Assembly: GCA_035555975.1 (NCBI GenBank)
Contig: DATMFV010000032.1
Span: forward strand, 1 to 64,000
Direction: 5' to 3'
From: DATMFV01 sp035555975
Lineage (GTDB): Bacteria > Verrucomicrobiota > Verrucomicrobiia > Chthoniobacterales > Chthoniobacteraceae
Length of the DNA stretch: 64,000 bases
In this document: positions 52,443 through 62,147 of the stretch, in pieces
Layout of the letters: every line of letters begins with the position of its first letter
Position numbering within the stretch: position 1 is the first letter of the stretch
Notes under the pieces: generated by a model
The model's database searches: none
Told to the model about the DNA's origin: nothing
What the model saw: only the letters and a program-made list of their open reading frames with translations
Translations under genes and position numbers: made by a program

Positions 52443-55400
52443 TCAGAAGTTGATGCGAATCCCGCCGTTGACGCTGTGGGACTCGTAGTGAGTCCGGCCG
52501 ATCTCGCCGAGGTAATAGGCAAAGACCGAAGCGCCGGGATGGATCTCGATGGAAGCGCCGGCGTCGATCACCAGGCTGTCGCGGCCGAGTTTCGGGCCTT
52601 CGACGGCAAATGTTCCGCCGCCGCCGACAAAGCTGGAGCCGACGACGGCCTTCGCGTCGAGAAACTCATGCTTCCACTGCGCGCGCACCTCGGGGCTTAC
52701 CCGCAGGCCGCCGACGTTCCAGACCCCCGCGAGCTTCACGCCCAGCGCGGAACGGAGCGATTCGGCGCTGTTGTCCGCCAAGTCCTGCGGCGCGGCGGAA
52801 CCGCTTTCGCGGTACCCGTCCACCCCGAGATAAGTATAGGCAGCCGAAGCGACCGGCCCGACCGTGAAGCCCGGGCAGACCTCGTAATCGTAGCCGCCGC
52901 CCAGCAGCGCGTCGAATTCCCCGCCGTCGGTGTCGCCGCGCGCGGTCCCGCCGAGCGTCGCCCGCTTGATCCGGTAGGCGTTGTACCCGCCGCCGACCGC
53001 TGCGTTCAGGTACGCGCCGCCGTGGAAAAAGATGCCGTACAGGTTGCCGCGCCCGCCGTTGGCTTCCATCTTCCCGCCAAAGGCGAGATCGACGCCGGTA
53101 TGAACATACCCCGCGCTCAGGCCGAGCACGAACGCTTCGCTCACCCGGTAGTCCGCGCCGACGGTGACGCCGCCGCTGGTCAACTGGCTCCCTTTCGCCT
53201 GCGAAGTCGTCTCCACATCGGCCCATTCCCCCGAACCGGTGATGAAGAAACCCCACCGGCCCGGCGTCACGACCGGCGCGACGCTCTCGCGCCCGACCAC
53301 GCTCCTGCCGTCCCAGCCCGCGAGGGTCAACCCGTCGCGGTCGTTGGCGAGCGGCGCGCCGTCGAGATGGAGCGTGCCGCGGCTATCCTGCAAGGAAAGC
53401 CCCCCGGCGCTGAAACCGCGGCTTCCCGCGCGGACGGCATCGAGGCGGCGTTCGATGTGGGTCTGCTGCACCTGCGCGGAAGCAAACCCGGCGTGGAAGA
53501 TCGCGCTCAGGCTTTCGGGCGAAAGCAGGGAGAGCAGCCCCGGGATTTCGGAGAGATCGCCTTGATTGAGACGGGCGATCAGTTCCCCGAGGCGGCCCTT
53601 CTCCTCCGCGCGATCGAGCGCACGCGCCACCGCCCGCTGGTTGGGCGTTTCCGCCAGCGATGCAAAGGAATGGTTCAGGAACTCCAGCCAGACGGAATCG
53701 GGCCGGTAATCGACCGAAAGCGTCAGCCGTGAAGAACCAAAATCGTCCGCCACTTCGTCAAACCGGGAAACCACCCCCTCTTCGCTCCGGATAATCTCAA
53801 AGCTTTCATTTCCCTTGAAGTCGTGGCCGCCGCTGAAAACCTGCAACGTCCCGGCCAGTTCCACCGCTTCAAAGGAGACCAGCTTCCCCGTCTCCCCCCG
53901 TTCGTTGAAGGCGACGACGAACGTCCCGTCGGCTCCCTGAACATAGCCGGCGACATCGAGCACCCCGCCGGCGGAGATCACGGTGCCGTGGTTGCGAACC
54001 CCTCCAAGGATGTTGCCCGCCCCCTGCATGAAGGCCCCGGCGTGGACGTTGACTCCGCCAAACCCGACGTTGAAACTGTCGTTTTCAACCAGCGTCAGCA
54101 TCCCGCCCTGAAGATCGAGCGCGCCGGAGATCATCACCTGCCCGTCGACGAGGAGTTCGCCCTCGCCCCGCTTCCGGAGCGATCCCGTCCCGGTCAGGCG
54201 ACCGGAAATCGCGCTCGCGGCGTCGGCGAGGCCGATCGCCAGATCATTCGCGCCGCCCTTCCCAAGGTCGACCTGCCCGCCTTCGGCGATCACCAGCCCC
54301 GCCAGCGTTTGAGCGTGGTCGTTCAGGAAGACCGCCGCCGCTTCACCGGTCACATGAAGGTCCGAACCGAAGGGAATGGCATCCACGGCGTTGATTTCCA
54401 GCCGCCCGCCGGTCACATGCGTGCCGCCGGTGTAGTGGCTGGTGCGGTTGAGTTCCACCGTGCCGCTTCCGCTCTTGGACAGCCCGCCGCCTCCGCCAAG
54501 GGTCACGTTGACGGCTCCCTCGTGAAGATCGAAACGACCGTCGGTCAGGATCACCCCATTGCCGAGGGTGTCATCAAGGCTCCCACTGTAGAGCGATAGC
54601 GTCTTCACGTTCTGGGTGGTCCCGAAAACGTCGAACGAGCCGGTCTCCGTCACTTCCAGCCGCGATGACGATGCCACGGCATCATCCACCGTCGTCTGGA
54701 GACGCCCGCTGATCACCGCCGTCTCGCCGGTGTGGCGGGTCGCCACGTTCAGGCGGGTCACGTCGCCATACTCGTCCCACCCGACCTGGTAGACATTCAC
54801 CTGCACGCCGGAGGGGTCGTCGACGAGCGCCACGTTCACGTCGCCATCCTGAAGGGTGATCGCCCCGCTCCGGCTTGAAAGCGTCCCGGTCCCGGCCGCC
54901 GAGCTGTCGTCGAACGCTCCGTTGATCAGGACCACCTCGCCCGCGACGCTCTGCGCCGTTCCGGCCACGTCAAAGATCCCGTCGGCCACAAACAGATGAT
55001 TTGCCTCGGCGATGGCGGAGTCGACCGTGGTCCTTAGCGTCCCTTCAAAGACATAGACATCGCCGGTGAAGGTGTTGCGGCGGTTGAGGGAGGCCGCAAA
55101 ACCGTCGTATTTGGAAAGGTCGCCCGCGCCGCCAAGAACGACGTCGATTTCACCCCCGTAGAGAAGATAACCTTCATCCGCCGTCACGACCGCGCCCCCG
55201 TCGGGATGACCGCTTCCCGAGCTGTCGATCACCCGTCCGTTGCCTTCGACAAAGAACATCCCGGCGATCGACTGGTCATAACCGTTGAGATCGAAGACGG
55301 CCCCGCTGCCGACGGCGATCCCGCCGATCTGCGCAAAGGCGTCGGCCACATCGGTCCGCAACGTCCCTTCCGAGACATAGACCAGGCTGGTCAGGTCGCT

Positions 55401-55745
55401 TTGGACGCTGATGGAGACGAGATCGCTACCCATCTTGTCAAAATACGCCTCCCCGAAAAGACGGACGCCGATCTCCCCTTTCATGGCCGTGAAAAAGTCG
55501 GTCACCTCCATCGCATCGGAGAAAGGCCCGGTTCCGGCGACGATCCTGCCGTCGATCAGGTCGACGTTCCCGTGCCGTTCCGGGCGGTCCCCGTCGGGGT
55601 CATGCTCCACCGAAGGGGTATAGGTGTCGCCGTTGTCGATGACGAGGTAGGGAAGGTCCGCCGCATGGGCTCCTGCGGCCATCATCAGCGAAGCGAGGGC
55701 GGCGGCGGTGGACGAAAGCAAAGGGATGGTTTTCTTGTTTTTCAT
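52443..55745 (-). CDS. Large autotransporter (type Va) with beta-barrel translocator
   Basis: The 1100-residue product has a signal peptide (MKNKKTIPLLSSTAAALASL ... AHAAD) and a passenger of about 720 residues rich in beta-helix strand repeats (SGSGTVELNRTSHYTGGTHV; VTGGRLEI; DLQGGMLTLVENDSFNVG). The C-terminal barrel of about 280 residues begins near RWGFFITGSGEWADVETTSQ. It ends HSVNGGIRINF with the terminal aromatic residue typical of outer-membrane barrels. It should secrete its own passenger to the cell surface. It is divergent from a histidine kinase gene 134 bp away. Start 55745 is chosen for the signal peptide; the open frame begins 20 codons earlier. Adhesion or a surface enzyme role cannot be told from sequence. 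Confidence 0.93.
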   Translation of the reverse strand: MKNKKTIPLLSSTAAALASLMMAAGAHAADLPYLVIDNGDTYTPSVEHDPDGDRPERHGNVDLIDGRIVAGTGPFSDAMEVTDFFTAMKGEIGVRLFGEAYFDKMGSDLVSISVQSDLTSLVYVSEGTLRTDVADAFAQIGGIAVGSGAVFDLNGYDQSIAGMFFVEGNGRVIDSSGSGHPDGGAVVTADEGYLLYGGEIDVVLGGAGDLSKYDGFAASLNRRNTFTGDVYVFEGTLRTTVDSAIAEANHLFVADGIFDVAGTAQSVAGEVVLINGAFDDSSAAGTGTLSSRSGAITLQDGDVNVALVDDPSGVQVNVYQVGWDEYGDVTRLNVATRHTGETAVISGRLQTTVDDAVASSSRLEVTETGSFDVFGTTQNVKTLSLYSGSLDDTLGNGVILTDGRFDLHEGAVNVTLGGGGGLSKSGSGTVELNRTSHYTGGTHVTGGRLEINAVDAIPFGSDLHVTGEAAAVFLNDHAQTLAGLVIAEGGQVDLGKGGANDLAIGLADAASAISGRLTGTGSLRKRGEGELLVDGQVMISGALDLQGGMLTLVENDSFNVGFGGVNVHAGAFMQGAGNILGGVRNHGTVISAGGVLDVAGYVQGADGTFVVAFNERGETGKLVSFEAVELAGTLQVFSGGHDFKGNESFEIIRSEEGVVSRFDEVADDFGSSRLTLSVDYRPDSVWLEFLNHSFASLAETPNQRAVARALDRAEEKGRLGELIARLNQGDLSEIPGLLSLLSPESLSAIFHAGFASAQVQQTHIERRLDAVRAGSRGFSAGGLSLQDSRGTLHLDGAPLANDRDGLTLAGWDGRSVVGRESVAPVVTPGRWGFFITGSGEWADVETTSQAKGSQLTSGGVTVGADYRVSEAFVLGLSAGYVHTGVDLAFGGKMEANGGRGNLYGIFFHGGAYLNAAVGGGYNAYRIKRATLGGTARGDTDGGEFDALLGGGYDYEVCPGFTVGPVASAAYTYLGVDGYRESGSAAPQDLADNSAESLRSALGVKLAGVWNVGGLRVSPEVRAQWKHEFLDAKAVVGSSFVGGGGTFAVEGPKLGRDSLVIDAGASIEIHPGASVFAYYLGEIGRTHYESHSVNGGIRINF

Positions 55746-55879
55746 GGAAGGGAGGCCGATCCTGAACCACCTCCGGCGAAGTCGGCCATCCCACCTTTGG
55801 ACCATGGATCGCCCGGTCCGGCCTTTTTGTGGTTCTTTGGTAGCATTGCGCTTTGCGGTCGGTATACCCTGCCCGTTTT

Positions 55880-58318
55880 ATGAAATTCATCCGGGGCCCC
55901 TCAGTCATTACCAAGACGCTGTTGCAGATCGGCGCGGTCATGACGCTCATCCTCGCCGCGGCGACCGCCGCCACCTACTGGACGACGCTCAAGACGACCG
56001 AGACCCAGATGCTCCGGAGCTTCTCGGAGTACGCGCTCGAGCGCTCCAAACGCGAAACGATGCTCTTTGCCCAGGGGGAGGAGTACCTCCTCGCCATGAA
56101 GCGGCAGTTCCCCTCCCTTCTGGAAGCCACCGACGACGACCCGGCCCGTTTTGAGGCGATCATGTCCCTCGACTCCGACGGCGCGCTCCGGACGCGACGC
56201 GACCGCATCGACCCCCGGCAGCAGGCCTCCACCTGGGTCGCCGCCAATACCCCGGTCACGCCCCGGCTGCGGCGGATGATTTTCGCAGGGAGCGAAATGA
56301 CCGAGCGCTTCTTTCCCGCCTGGTCCTCCCGGTTCGCCGCCTTCTATCTCTCCTCGCCCCTCGGGTTCAATACCGGCATCTCGCCGCTGGAACCGAACTG
56401 GATCTGGTCCCTTCCCGGGGATAGCGACCAGAACAGCTTCGACTGGTATCGCGATGCCGCGCCGGAACGCAACCCCTCCCGGAAAGCAAGCTGGAGCCGC
56501 CTCCTCCCGGACGAAACCGACCAGGAGAACGGCACCGGGGCTTATGTCACGTTAAGCCAGCCGATCGACCTTGAGGGCGAACATGTCGCCACGCTCCATC
56601 TCGATGTCGATCTCGAACAATTAAGGGAACGCACCATCCAGTCGGAGCGCCCCGGGCTGGAGCATCTTGTCGTACGCCGCGACGGGCAACTGGTCGCCTC
56701 CTCGCGGGTCGGCCGCGAACTTCTCAAGCGGGGCGACTACAACCTGCGGGATGCCGGCGATTCCCCCCTTCACGCCGTCTTCAGGGCCGTCACCGCGCAG
56801 GGCCGCCTTCCATGGGTCGGGTACGATCCCGCCAGCGACCACTACATCGCCGCCAACCGGCTGCCCGGGCCGGACTGGTACTTCATCTCGCTGCTCAAAG
56901 GCCCCGACCTGCGCCAGCAGGCGTATGCCTCGGCGAAGTGGATTCTCTGGCTCGGCCTCCTTTCGCTGGCGCTCGCCCTGCTTGCCCTCGCCCGCATCCT
57001 CCGGCGGCAGATCGCCCTGCCGCTCCAGCAGTTCCTCGACATGACCCGGCGGATGGGTTCCGGGGAGACCGACGTACGCGTCGACTGGCCGACGCGGGAC
57101 GAACTCGGCACCCTCGCCACCGCGTTCAACGAAATGGCCACCCGGATCGCCGAGCGCGACGCCTCGCTCCACCGGCTCAACCAGGAGCTGGAAACGCGCA
57201 TCGCCGCCCGCACCGAAGTGCTCCGGCAGTCCGAGGAACGTTTCAACCGCGCCTTTCACGGCAGCCACGCGCTTCTGGCGATCATCGACCTCACCACCCG
57301 GCGCTTCCTCGACGCCAACACCGGGTTCCTCAACACGCTCGGCTACTCCCGCGACGAACTGCTCGGCGAGATCAGCCGGAGCGAAGCGCTTCCGTTGGAA
57401 AAAGTCATCCCCGACGCCTTTCTGCGGCGCTGCCTCAAGGAAGGGTGCGCCCGCGATGTCGAGACCATCCTGCTGACCAAAACCGGTGAACTGCGCGTCG
57501 TGCTCCTCACCGGCGACCGCGTCTCCATCGGCGCTTCCGACTGTATCCTCGCCGCCGGGACCGACATCACCCACCGCAAAAAGATCGAAGCCGACACCCT
57601 GCTCGCCCTGCAACGCGAAAAACGGCTCAGCGAACTCAACAGGAAGTTTGTGGCGATCGTCTCCCACGAGTTCCGCACCCCGCTGGAGATGATTTTGAGT
57701 TCCACCGAGATTCTGAGCCGCTACCTGCCGCGCCTCACCCCCGACCAGCGCGACCAGCGGTTGAGCACCATCCAGGTCGCCGTCCGCCGCATGGCCTCCT
57801 TCATGGAGGAAGTCCTCCTCCTGGGCCGTTTCGACGCCGGGCACGCGCCTTACCATCCCGAGGAGCTTCACCTCGCCGCCTGGTGCCGCCGCCTCGTCCG
57901 GGAAGCGACGGAACTGGCCGACGAACCGCGCGAGATCCGCCTCGAAGCCGGTGCCTTTCCGCCGATGGCCCATGCCGACGAATCGCTCCTGGGCCACATC
58001 TTCACCAACCTCCTTTCCAACGCGCTGAAATATTCCCCGCCCGACCAGCCGGTCACCCTGCGCGTCCGGCGCGAGGGGGCGATGGCCGTTTTCGAGGTTG
58101 AAGACCATGGCATCGGCATCCCGCCGGAAGATCACGCCCGGCTTTTCGACGGCTTCTACCGCGGCGCCAACGTCGGCAAGCGCCCCGGCACCGGCATCGG
58201 GCTGATCGTCGTCAAACGTTGCGTCGAGCAACACCACGGAGCGATTTCTTTTCAAAGCCGCCCCGGACACGGTACAACGTTCACCGTCCGGCTCCCCCTT
58301 TTTGAAGCCGACCCCTGA
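55880..58318 (+). CDS. Membrane sensor histidine kinase with HAMP and PAS domains
   Basis: The 812-residue protein has an N-terminal transmembrane helix (MTLILAAATAATYWTTLKTT region) and a periplasmic sensor domain of about 300 residues resembling Cache domains (FLWGNTGIS-like FNTGISPLEPNWIWSL; LDVDLEQLRERTIQSERPGL). A second helix (WILWLGLLSLALALLALARI), a HAMP domain (IALPLQQFLDMTRRMGSGET), a PAS domain (HALLAIIDLTTRRFLDANTG), a HisKA domain with phosphoacceptor His596 in IVSHEFRTPLEM, and an ATPase domain (HIFTNLLSNALKYSPPDQPV; GIGIPPEDHARLFDGFYRG; GTGIGLIVVKR) follow. It is followed 2 bp later by its response regulator. Divergence from the autotransporter suggests the pair controls that surface protein, which is inference. 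Confidence 0.94.
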   Translation: MKFIRGPSVITKTLLQIGAVMTLILAAATAATYWTTLKTTETQMLRSFSEYALERSKRETMLFAQGEEYLLAMKRQFPSLLEATDDDPARFEAIMSLDSDGALRTRRDRIDPRQQASTWVAANTPVTPRLRRMIFAGSEMTERFFPAWSSRFAAFYLSSPLGFNTGISPLEPNWIWSLPGDSDQNSFDWYRDAAPERNPSRKASWSRLLPDETDQENGTGAYVTLSQPIDLEGEHVATLHLDVDLEQLRERTIQSERPGLEHLVVRRDGQLVASSRVGRELLKRGDYNLRDAGDSPLHAVFRAVTAQGRLPWVGYDPASDHYIAANRLPGPDWYFISLLKGPDLRQQAYASAKWILWLGLLSLALALLALARILRRQIALPLQQFLDMTRRMGSGETDVRVDWPTRDELGTLATAFNEMATRIAERDASLHRLNQELETRIAARTEVLRQSEERFNRAFHGSHALLAIIDLTTRRFLDANTGFLNTLGYSRDELLGEISRSEALPLEKVIPDAFLRRCLKEGCARDVETILLTKTGELRVVLLTGDRVSIGASDCILAAGTDITHRKKIEADTLLALQREKRLSELNRKFVAIVSHEFRTPLEMILSSTEILSRYLPRLTPDQRDQRLSTIQVAVRRMASFMEEVLLLGRFDAGHAPYHPEELHLAAWCRRLVREATELADEPREIRLEAGAFPPMAHADESLLGHIFTNLLSNALKYSPPDQPVTLRVRREGAMAVFEVEDHGIGIPPEDHARLFDGFYRGANVGKRPGTGIGLIVVKRCVEQHHGAISFQSRPGHGTTFTVRLPLFEADP

Positions 58319-58320
58319 AC

Positions 58321-58971
58321 ATGGAAAAGATCCTGATCATCGAAGACGAAAAGCGTACGCGCGAAAACCTCGTCATCCTTCTCGAGATGGAAGGGTACGC
58401 GGTCCGCTCCGCCGCCAACGGGCGCGAAGGTCTCGACCTCGCCCGGCGGGAAGCCGTACACCTGGTCCTCTGCGACATCGCGTTGCCGGAGGTCAACGGT
58501 CATCAGGTTCTCGAAACCTTGCGCAACCACCCCGCCACGGCGGAGATCCCGTTCGTCTTCTTCACCGCCAATGGGGAACGGTGCAACATCCGCACCGGCA
58601 TGGACCTCGGCGCGGACGATTACCTGGTCAAGCCGGTCGGCGCGAGCGAACTGCTCGCCTGCGTGCGCGCCCGGCTCAAACGCCGCCTCCGCGCTTCCGC
58701 GCCACCGTTTTCCCCCGACTTCGGCTCCCCCGCCCCGCTCCACGCGCTCGGGCTGACCCGGCGCGAGGCCGAAGTGCTCCTCTGGGTGGCCCAGGGCAAA
58801 AGCAATCACGAGATCGCCCTCATTCTGGAAACCGCGAAAAACACCATCAAACGGCACCTCCAGAATATCTTCGAGAAAATCGGCGTCGACAACCGGCACG
58901 CCGCCACGGTCCAGGCTCTGGAAGTGCTGCACCGGGCCGGGGAACGCCCGCCGGAAGCTCCCCCTGCCTGA
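58321..58971 (+). CDS. LuxR/NarL-type response regulator
   Basis: The 216-residue protein has a receiver domain (ILIIEDEKRTRENLVILLEM; acceptor Asp52 in LVLCDIALPEV; FFTANGERCN; DDYLVKPVGASELLACVRAR) and a C-terminal LuxR helix-turn-helix (LTRREAEVLLWVAQGKSNHE; IALILETAKNTIKRHLQNIF). It begins 2 bp after the histidine kinase stop, a standard two-component operon. Phosphorylation at Asp52 should switch DNA binding. Confidence 0.95.
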   Translation: MEKILIIEDEKRTRENLVILLEMEGYAVRSAANGREGLDLARREAVHLVLCDIALPEVNGHQVLETLRNHPATAEIPFVFFTANGERCNIRTGMDLGADDYLVKPVGASELLACVRARLKRRLRASAPPFSPDFGSPAPLHALGLTRREAEVLLWVAQGKSNHEIALILETAKNTIKRHLQNIFEKIGVDNRHAATVQALEVLHRAGERPPEAPPA

Positions 58972-58975
58972 TTGC

Positions 58976-59872
58976 CTACGCTTTGCGGTCGGCCGTCGGC
59001 GGAGAGCCGAGCCGCCTGCGGAAAAGGCGGGAGAAGTAAGCCGCGTCGGGGATGCCGCACCGGCTGGCGATTTCCTGCACGCTCCGGTGGGTATTCTCCA
59101 GCAGGCGTTCGGCTTCCTGAAGGCGCAGCCGGTTCAGGTAGGCGTTGAAGCCGGTGCCCCCCTCCTCGCGGAAGAGCCGCGTCAGGTAACCGCTCGAGAT
59201 GCCGAAATGCTCCGCCACGCTTTCGCGCGAATGCCGTTCGGTGAAGGTCTCTTCCAGAAAGGAGCAGATCCGCAGGAAGAGCCGCTGGCGACGCCCCGGC
59301 CTCGGCACCGCGCCGGAACAACCGTCGATGAGCAGCCCGGTCTGCGCCAGCAACATCCCTTCGGCGGCGCAACGACCCGAAGGCCGCGCCGCAAAGGCGG
59401 CCAGCCGCTGGCTCCACCCGGCAGGCAGCCCGGCCATGGTCGGCAGGTGCCAGACCTCCTTTGGCCGATCAAACGGACTCCCCTCCCGCAGGACCAGCCG
59501 CACCCCGGCGGCCTCCCAGTGGATGCCGAGCGAACGGATGCGCCGCGCGGGGAAAGGGGAAATCCAGGTGCCCGGAGAGAAATAGATCGCCTGCCCGACA
59601 GCGAGCCGGAGCCTTTCCCCGCTTTCGTCGCAAAGCTGGTAGCAGCGCGTTCCTTGCAGCCCGACCATCAGGCGCGGCCATTCCACGTACTTCGACGTCG
59701 CCGCCCGGCACGAAGGGGCGTTGCGGAGCACGAAAGTCAGCTTCGGCCGGGGGGAGGCCGCCCCCCACCAGTCGGTCAGCATCGAGGCGATTTCGCTCAG
59801 TTCCACTCCTTGCGTTATTACGCAAAAAAGGTTCGTTTTGTCCATGAAAGAACCGATTATTCCGTTTTTCAT
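58976..59872 (-). CDS. AraC/XylS family transcriptional regulator
   Basis: The 298-residue protein has an N-terminal cupin-like domain (YVEWPRLMVGLQGTRCYQLC; LAVGQAIYFSPGTWISPFPA). Its C-terminal AraC domain (about residues 190-290) includes FTERHSRESVAEHFGISSGY, LTRLFREEGGTGFNAYLNRL and SVQEIASRCGIPDAAYFSRL. Start 59872 is preferred because GGAG lies just before it, one of the few Shine-Dalgarno-like sequences in the window; a Met ten codons later is possible. It is divergent from the DUF3604 gene with only 29 bp between ATGs and probably regulates it. The 3' end is 4 bp from the convergent response regulator gene. Confidence 0.92.
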   Translation of the reverse strand: MKNGIIGSFMDKTNLFCVITQGVELSEIASMLTDWWGAASPRPKLTFVLRNAPSCRAATSKYVEWPRLMVGLQGTRCYQLCDESGERLRLAVGQAIYFSPGTWISPFPARRIRSLGIHWEAAGVRLVLREGSPFDRPKEVWHLPTMAGLPAGWSQRLAAFAARPSGRCAAEGMLLAQTGLLIDGCSGAVPRPGRRQRLFLRICSFLEETFTERHSRESVAEHFGISSGYLTRLFREEGGTGFNAYLNRLRLQEAERLLENTHRSVQEIASRCGIPDAAYFSRLFRRRLGSPPTADRKA

Positions 59873-59901
59873 GGCTCCAAAAGGTATCTTTAATCAGGTC
59901 C

Positions 59902-62088
59902 ATGGATTTTGATCTGGAAAACGATGCACGCGCCGGAGTCCCGGCGGAGGAACTGACACGCCGCCTCGGCTCGGTGACGCTCGAACCGGCAACCCCGATC
60001 GTCGCCGGGCAGTACGGAACCTGGACGCTCACCCTGACAGTCGGCTCCTACGGGCTGGATGAAGGGGGAAGCGTCAAGCTCGCCCGCCGGCTCGCCGACG
60101 ACTCGCAAGCGCCGCAGTTTGACCGCCCCGGGGAGAGCGGTTACTGCCGCGTCACCACCGACGGCGCGGCCACGCTCAAGGTCCGCTACGAACCCAAAAG
60201 CCACATCCGCCCATGGAAACGATGCATCGTCATCGACATCGTCGACGGTTCGCTGCAACCGGGCGACACGATCACCATCGTCCTTGGCGACCGCTCCGGC
60301 GGCGGCCCCGGCATGCGGGCGCAGAGTTTTGTGGAATCGGCCCATGAATTTCGCATCCTGATCGACCCGACCAACGCCTGCCAGCTCCGGCGGCTGCCGA
60401 CTTCGCCGGTCGTGCCGATCGTCCCGGGCGAGCCGATCCGCATCTTCGCCGCCGCCCCTTCGCTCGTCACTGCGGGCCAGCCGGTCGCACTCCGTTTTCG
60501 CGGAGAGGACCGGTGGGGGAATGCCGCCCCGCTGCCGCAAACGCCGGTCATCTCGTGGGAAGGGTCGGGAACCCTCCGGCACGACGCCGGGGGGCAGCCG
60601 GTCGCCTGCACCGCCGGTTCGGGGCGCTTTCACCTCGCCTGCGGAGAAATCAGGGGGAGCAGCAACCCGGTGGAGATCGTCGACCACGCCCCGGCGCTCT
60701 CCCTTTACTGGGGCGACCTTCATGCGCAGACCGGCTTTTCCGTCGGCACGGGGAGCGAGGAGGAATACTTCCGGTTTGGCCGCGACCAGGCGTTTCTCGA
60801 CTTCACCGGGCACCAGGCCAACGATTTCCAGATTTCGCCAGCCGACTGGGCGCGGCTCAACGCCGCCATCGCCCGGTTTCATGCCGATCATCGCTTTGTG
60901 ATCCTCCCCGGTTATGAATGGTCGGGCAACACCACGGCGGGGGGCGATCGAAACGTCTTCTTTCTGGAGGAAAACCCGCCGCTCTTCCGTTCCAGCCATT
61001 GGCAGGTGCCCGACGTGGCGGAAACCGCCCTCTCTCCCGCCCACCCGGCCGACCGGCTCTTTGAGCGCGTGCGCGAACACGGCAGGGCGTTCACCTGCGC
61101 CCATGTCGGCGGGCGTTATGCCGATATTTCCCGTTACTTCGACCCGGAAGTCTGCCCGCTGGTGGAGGTCGTCTCGTGCTGGGGGGTCTTTGAATGGCTG
61201 CTCGGGGATGCCCTGAAACACGGTTATGTCGTCGGCGTCATGGCCAACAGCGACGGGCACAAGGGCCGCCCCGGCGCGGAAGGCCCGGGCGCGGGGGAAT
61301 TCGGGATCGGCGGCGGGCTGACCTGCGTGCTCGCGCCGGGCCTCACGCGGGAGGAGGTCTTCCATGCCCTGCTCCAGCGCCGTTGCTACGGCACCACCGG
61401 TCCGCGGATTGCGATCGACTTCGATCTCGGCGGCCACCCGATGGGGTGGCGGGGAAGCCTGAGCGCGCCCGCCCCGCTCCGGGCCCGGGTCGCCGGGACG
61501 GCCCCGATTGAAAAACTGGAGCTTTTCCGCAACGGCGAGCTGGTCGAAACCGTCTGGCACCCCGCTTTTGCCCGGGAAGGGGCGACCCGCCGCGTGCGCC
61601 TCCTCTGGAAAGGGGCGCGCCACCGGGGGCGGGGCCGCCGCATCGACTGGAGCGGGTGCGCGGAAGTCACCGGAGCCGTCATCGAAAAGGCGGAAACCGT
61701 CGCGTTCGATTCCCCGGCGGACGGCATCCTTTCACAGAATGCGGGAGAAGTCCGCTTCCGTTCGCACACCACCGGCGACACCGACGGGCTGGACCTGATG
61801 CTGGATCGGGCCGACTTTGCCACCCTCACGCTCCGAACCCCGGAAGGGGAATGGACGCTCAACGGCAACGACCCCGCGCTGCGGCAACCGGGGGGGCTGC
61901 TCGTGGAACTCGGCGATCTGGAGCGGGCCGTCCGCTTCCAGCGCTACCCGGAAAGGCTGGAGGAAATGCCGCTCTCCCTGGAGGTCACGGTCCCTCCCGC
62001 CGAAGGAGGCCGACGGGCGGCCTACCACCTCAAGGTGACCCAAAGCGACGGGCATCTCGCCTGGACCTCGCCCGTTTACGTGGAATAA
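59902..62088 (+). CDS. DUF3604/PHP-like metal-dependent hydrolase
   Basis: The 728-residue protein has two N-terminal beta-sandwich domains (about residues 20-265) and a DUF3604 domain with PHP-like features. LYWGDLHAQTGFSVGTGSEE gives the DLHxQ metal motif, then EYFRFGRDQAFLDFTGHQAN, FVILPGYEWSGNTTAGGDRN, TCAHVGGRYADI and VGVMANSDGHKGRPGAE. The domain resembles polymerase/histidinol-phosphatase (PHP) folds, so a phosphoesterase-like or hydrolytic activity is likely, but the reaction of DUF3604 proteins is not settled to my knowledge. There is no signal peptide. It is divergent from an AraC regulator and followed by an enolase-superfamily gene after a terminator-like hairpin. Confidence 0.83.
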   Translation: MDFDLENDARAGVPAEELTRRLGSVTLEPATPIVAGQYGTWTLTLTVGSYGLDEGGSVKLARRLADDSQAPQFDRPGESGYCRVTTDGAATLKVRYEPKSHIRPWKRCIVIDIVDGSLQPGDTITIVLGDRSGGGPGMRAQSFVESAHEFRILIDPTNACQLRRLPTSPVVPIVPGEPIRIFAAAPSLVTAGQPVALRFRGEDRWGNAAPLPQTPVISWEGSGTLRHDAGGQPVACTAGSGRFHLACGEIRGSSNPVEIVDHAPALSLYWGDLHAQTGFSVGTGSEEEYFRFGRDQAFLDFTGHQANDFQISPADWARLNAAIARFHADHRFVILPGYEWSGNTTAGGDRNVFFLEENPPLFRSSHWQVPDVAETALSPAHPADRLFERVREHGRAFTCAHVGGRYADISRYFDPEVCPLVEVVSCWGVFEWLLGDALKHGYVVGVMANSDGHKGRPGAEGPGAGEFGIGGGLTCVLAPGLTREEVFHALLQRRCYGTTGPRIAIDFDLGGHPMGWRGSLSAPAPLRARVAGTAPIEKLELFRNGELVETVWHPAFAREGATRRVRLLWKGARHRGRGRRIDWSGCAEVTGAVIEKAETVAFDSPADGILSQNAGEVRFRSHTTGDTDGLDLMLDRADFATLTLRTPEGEWTLNGNDPALRQPGGLLVELGDLERAVRFQRYPERLEEMPLSLEVTVPPAEGGRRAAYHLKVTQSDGHLAWTSPVYVE

Positions 62089-62103
62089 AGCTTGGTATCG
62101 GGC

Positions 62104-62137
62104 ACGGGGGAGAGCTACGCTGCTTCCCCGTCTTTCA
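62104..62137 (+). terminator. Intrinsic terminator-like hairpin after the DUF3604 gene
   Basis: ACGGGGGAG (62104-62112) pairs with CTTCCCCGT (62123-62131) over 9 bp with one G-T wobble and a 10-base loop. It is followed by CTTTCATT. It lies between the DUF3604 stop and the enolase-superfamily start, so the latter may have partly independent transcription. Confidence 0.5.
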
Positions 62138-62147
62138 TTCCATCCAC

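Noticed and set aside
53823..55883. Long plus-strand frames opposite the autotransporter
   Set aside because: These are shadow frames of a repetitive GC-rich gene with no domain features.
61656..62147. Upstream extension of the enolase-superfamily frame
   Set aside because: It overlaps the DUF3604 gene and a terminator-like hairpin. The family N terminus begins at 62148.
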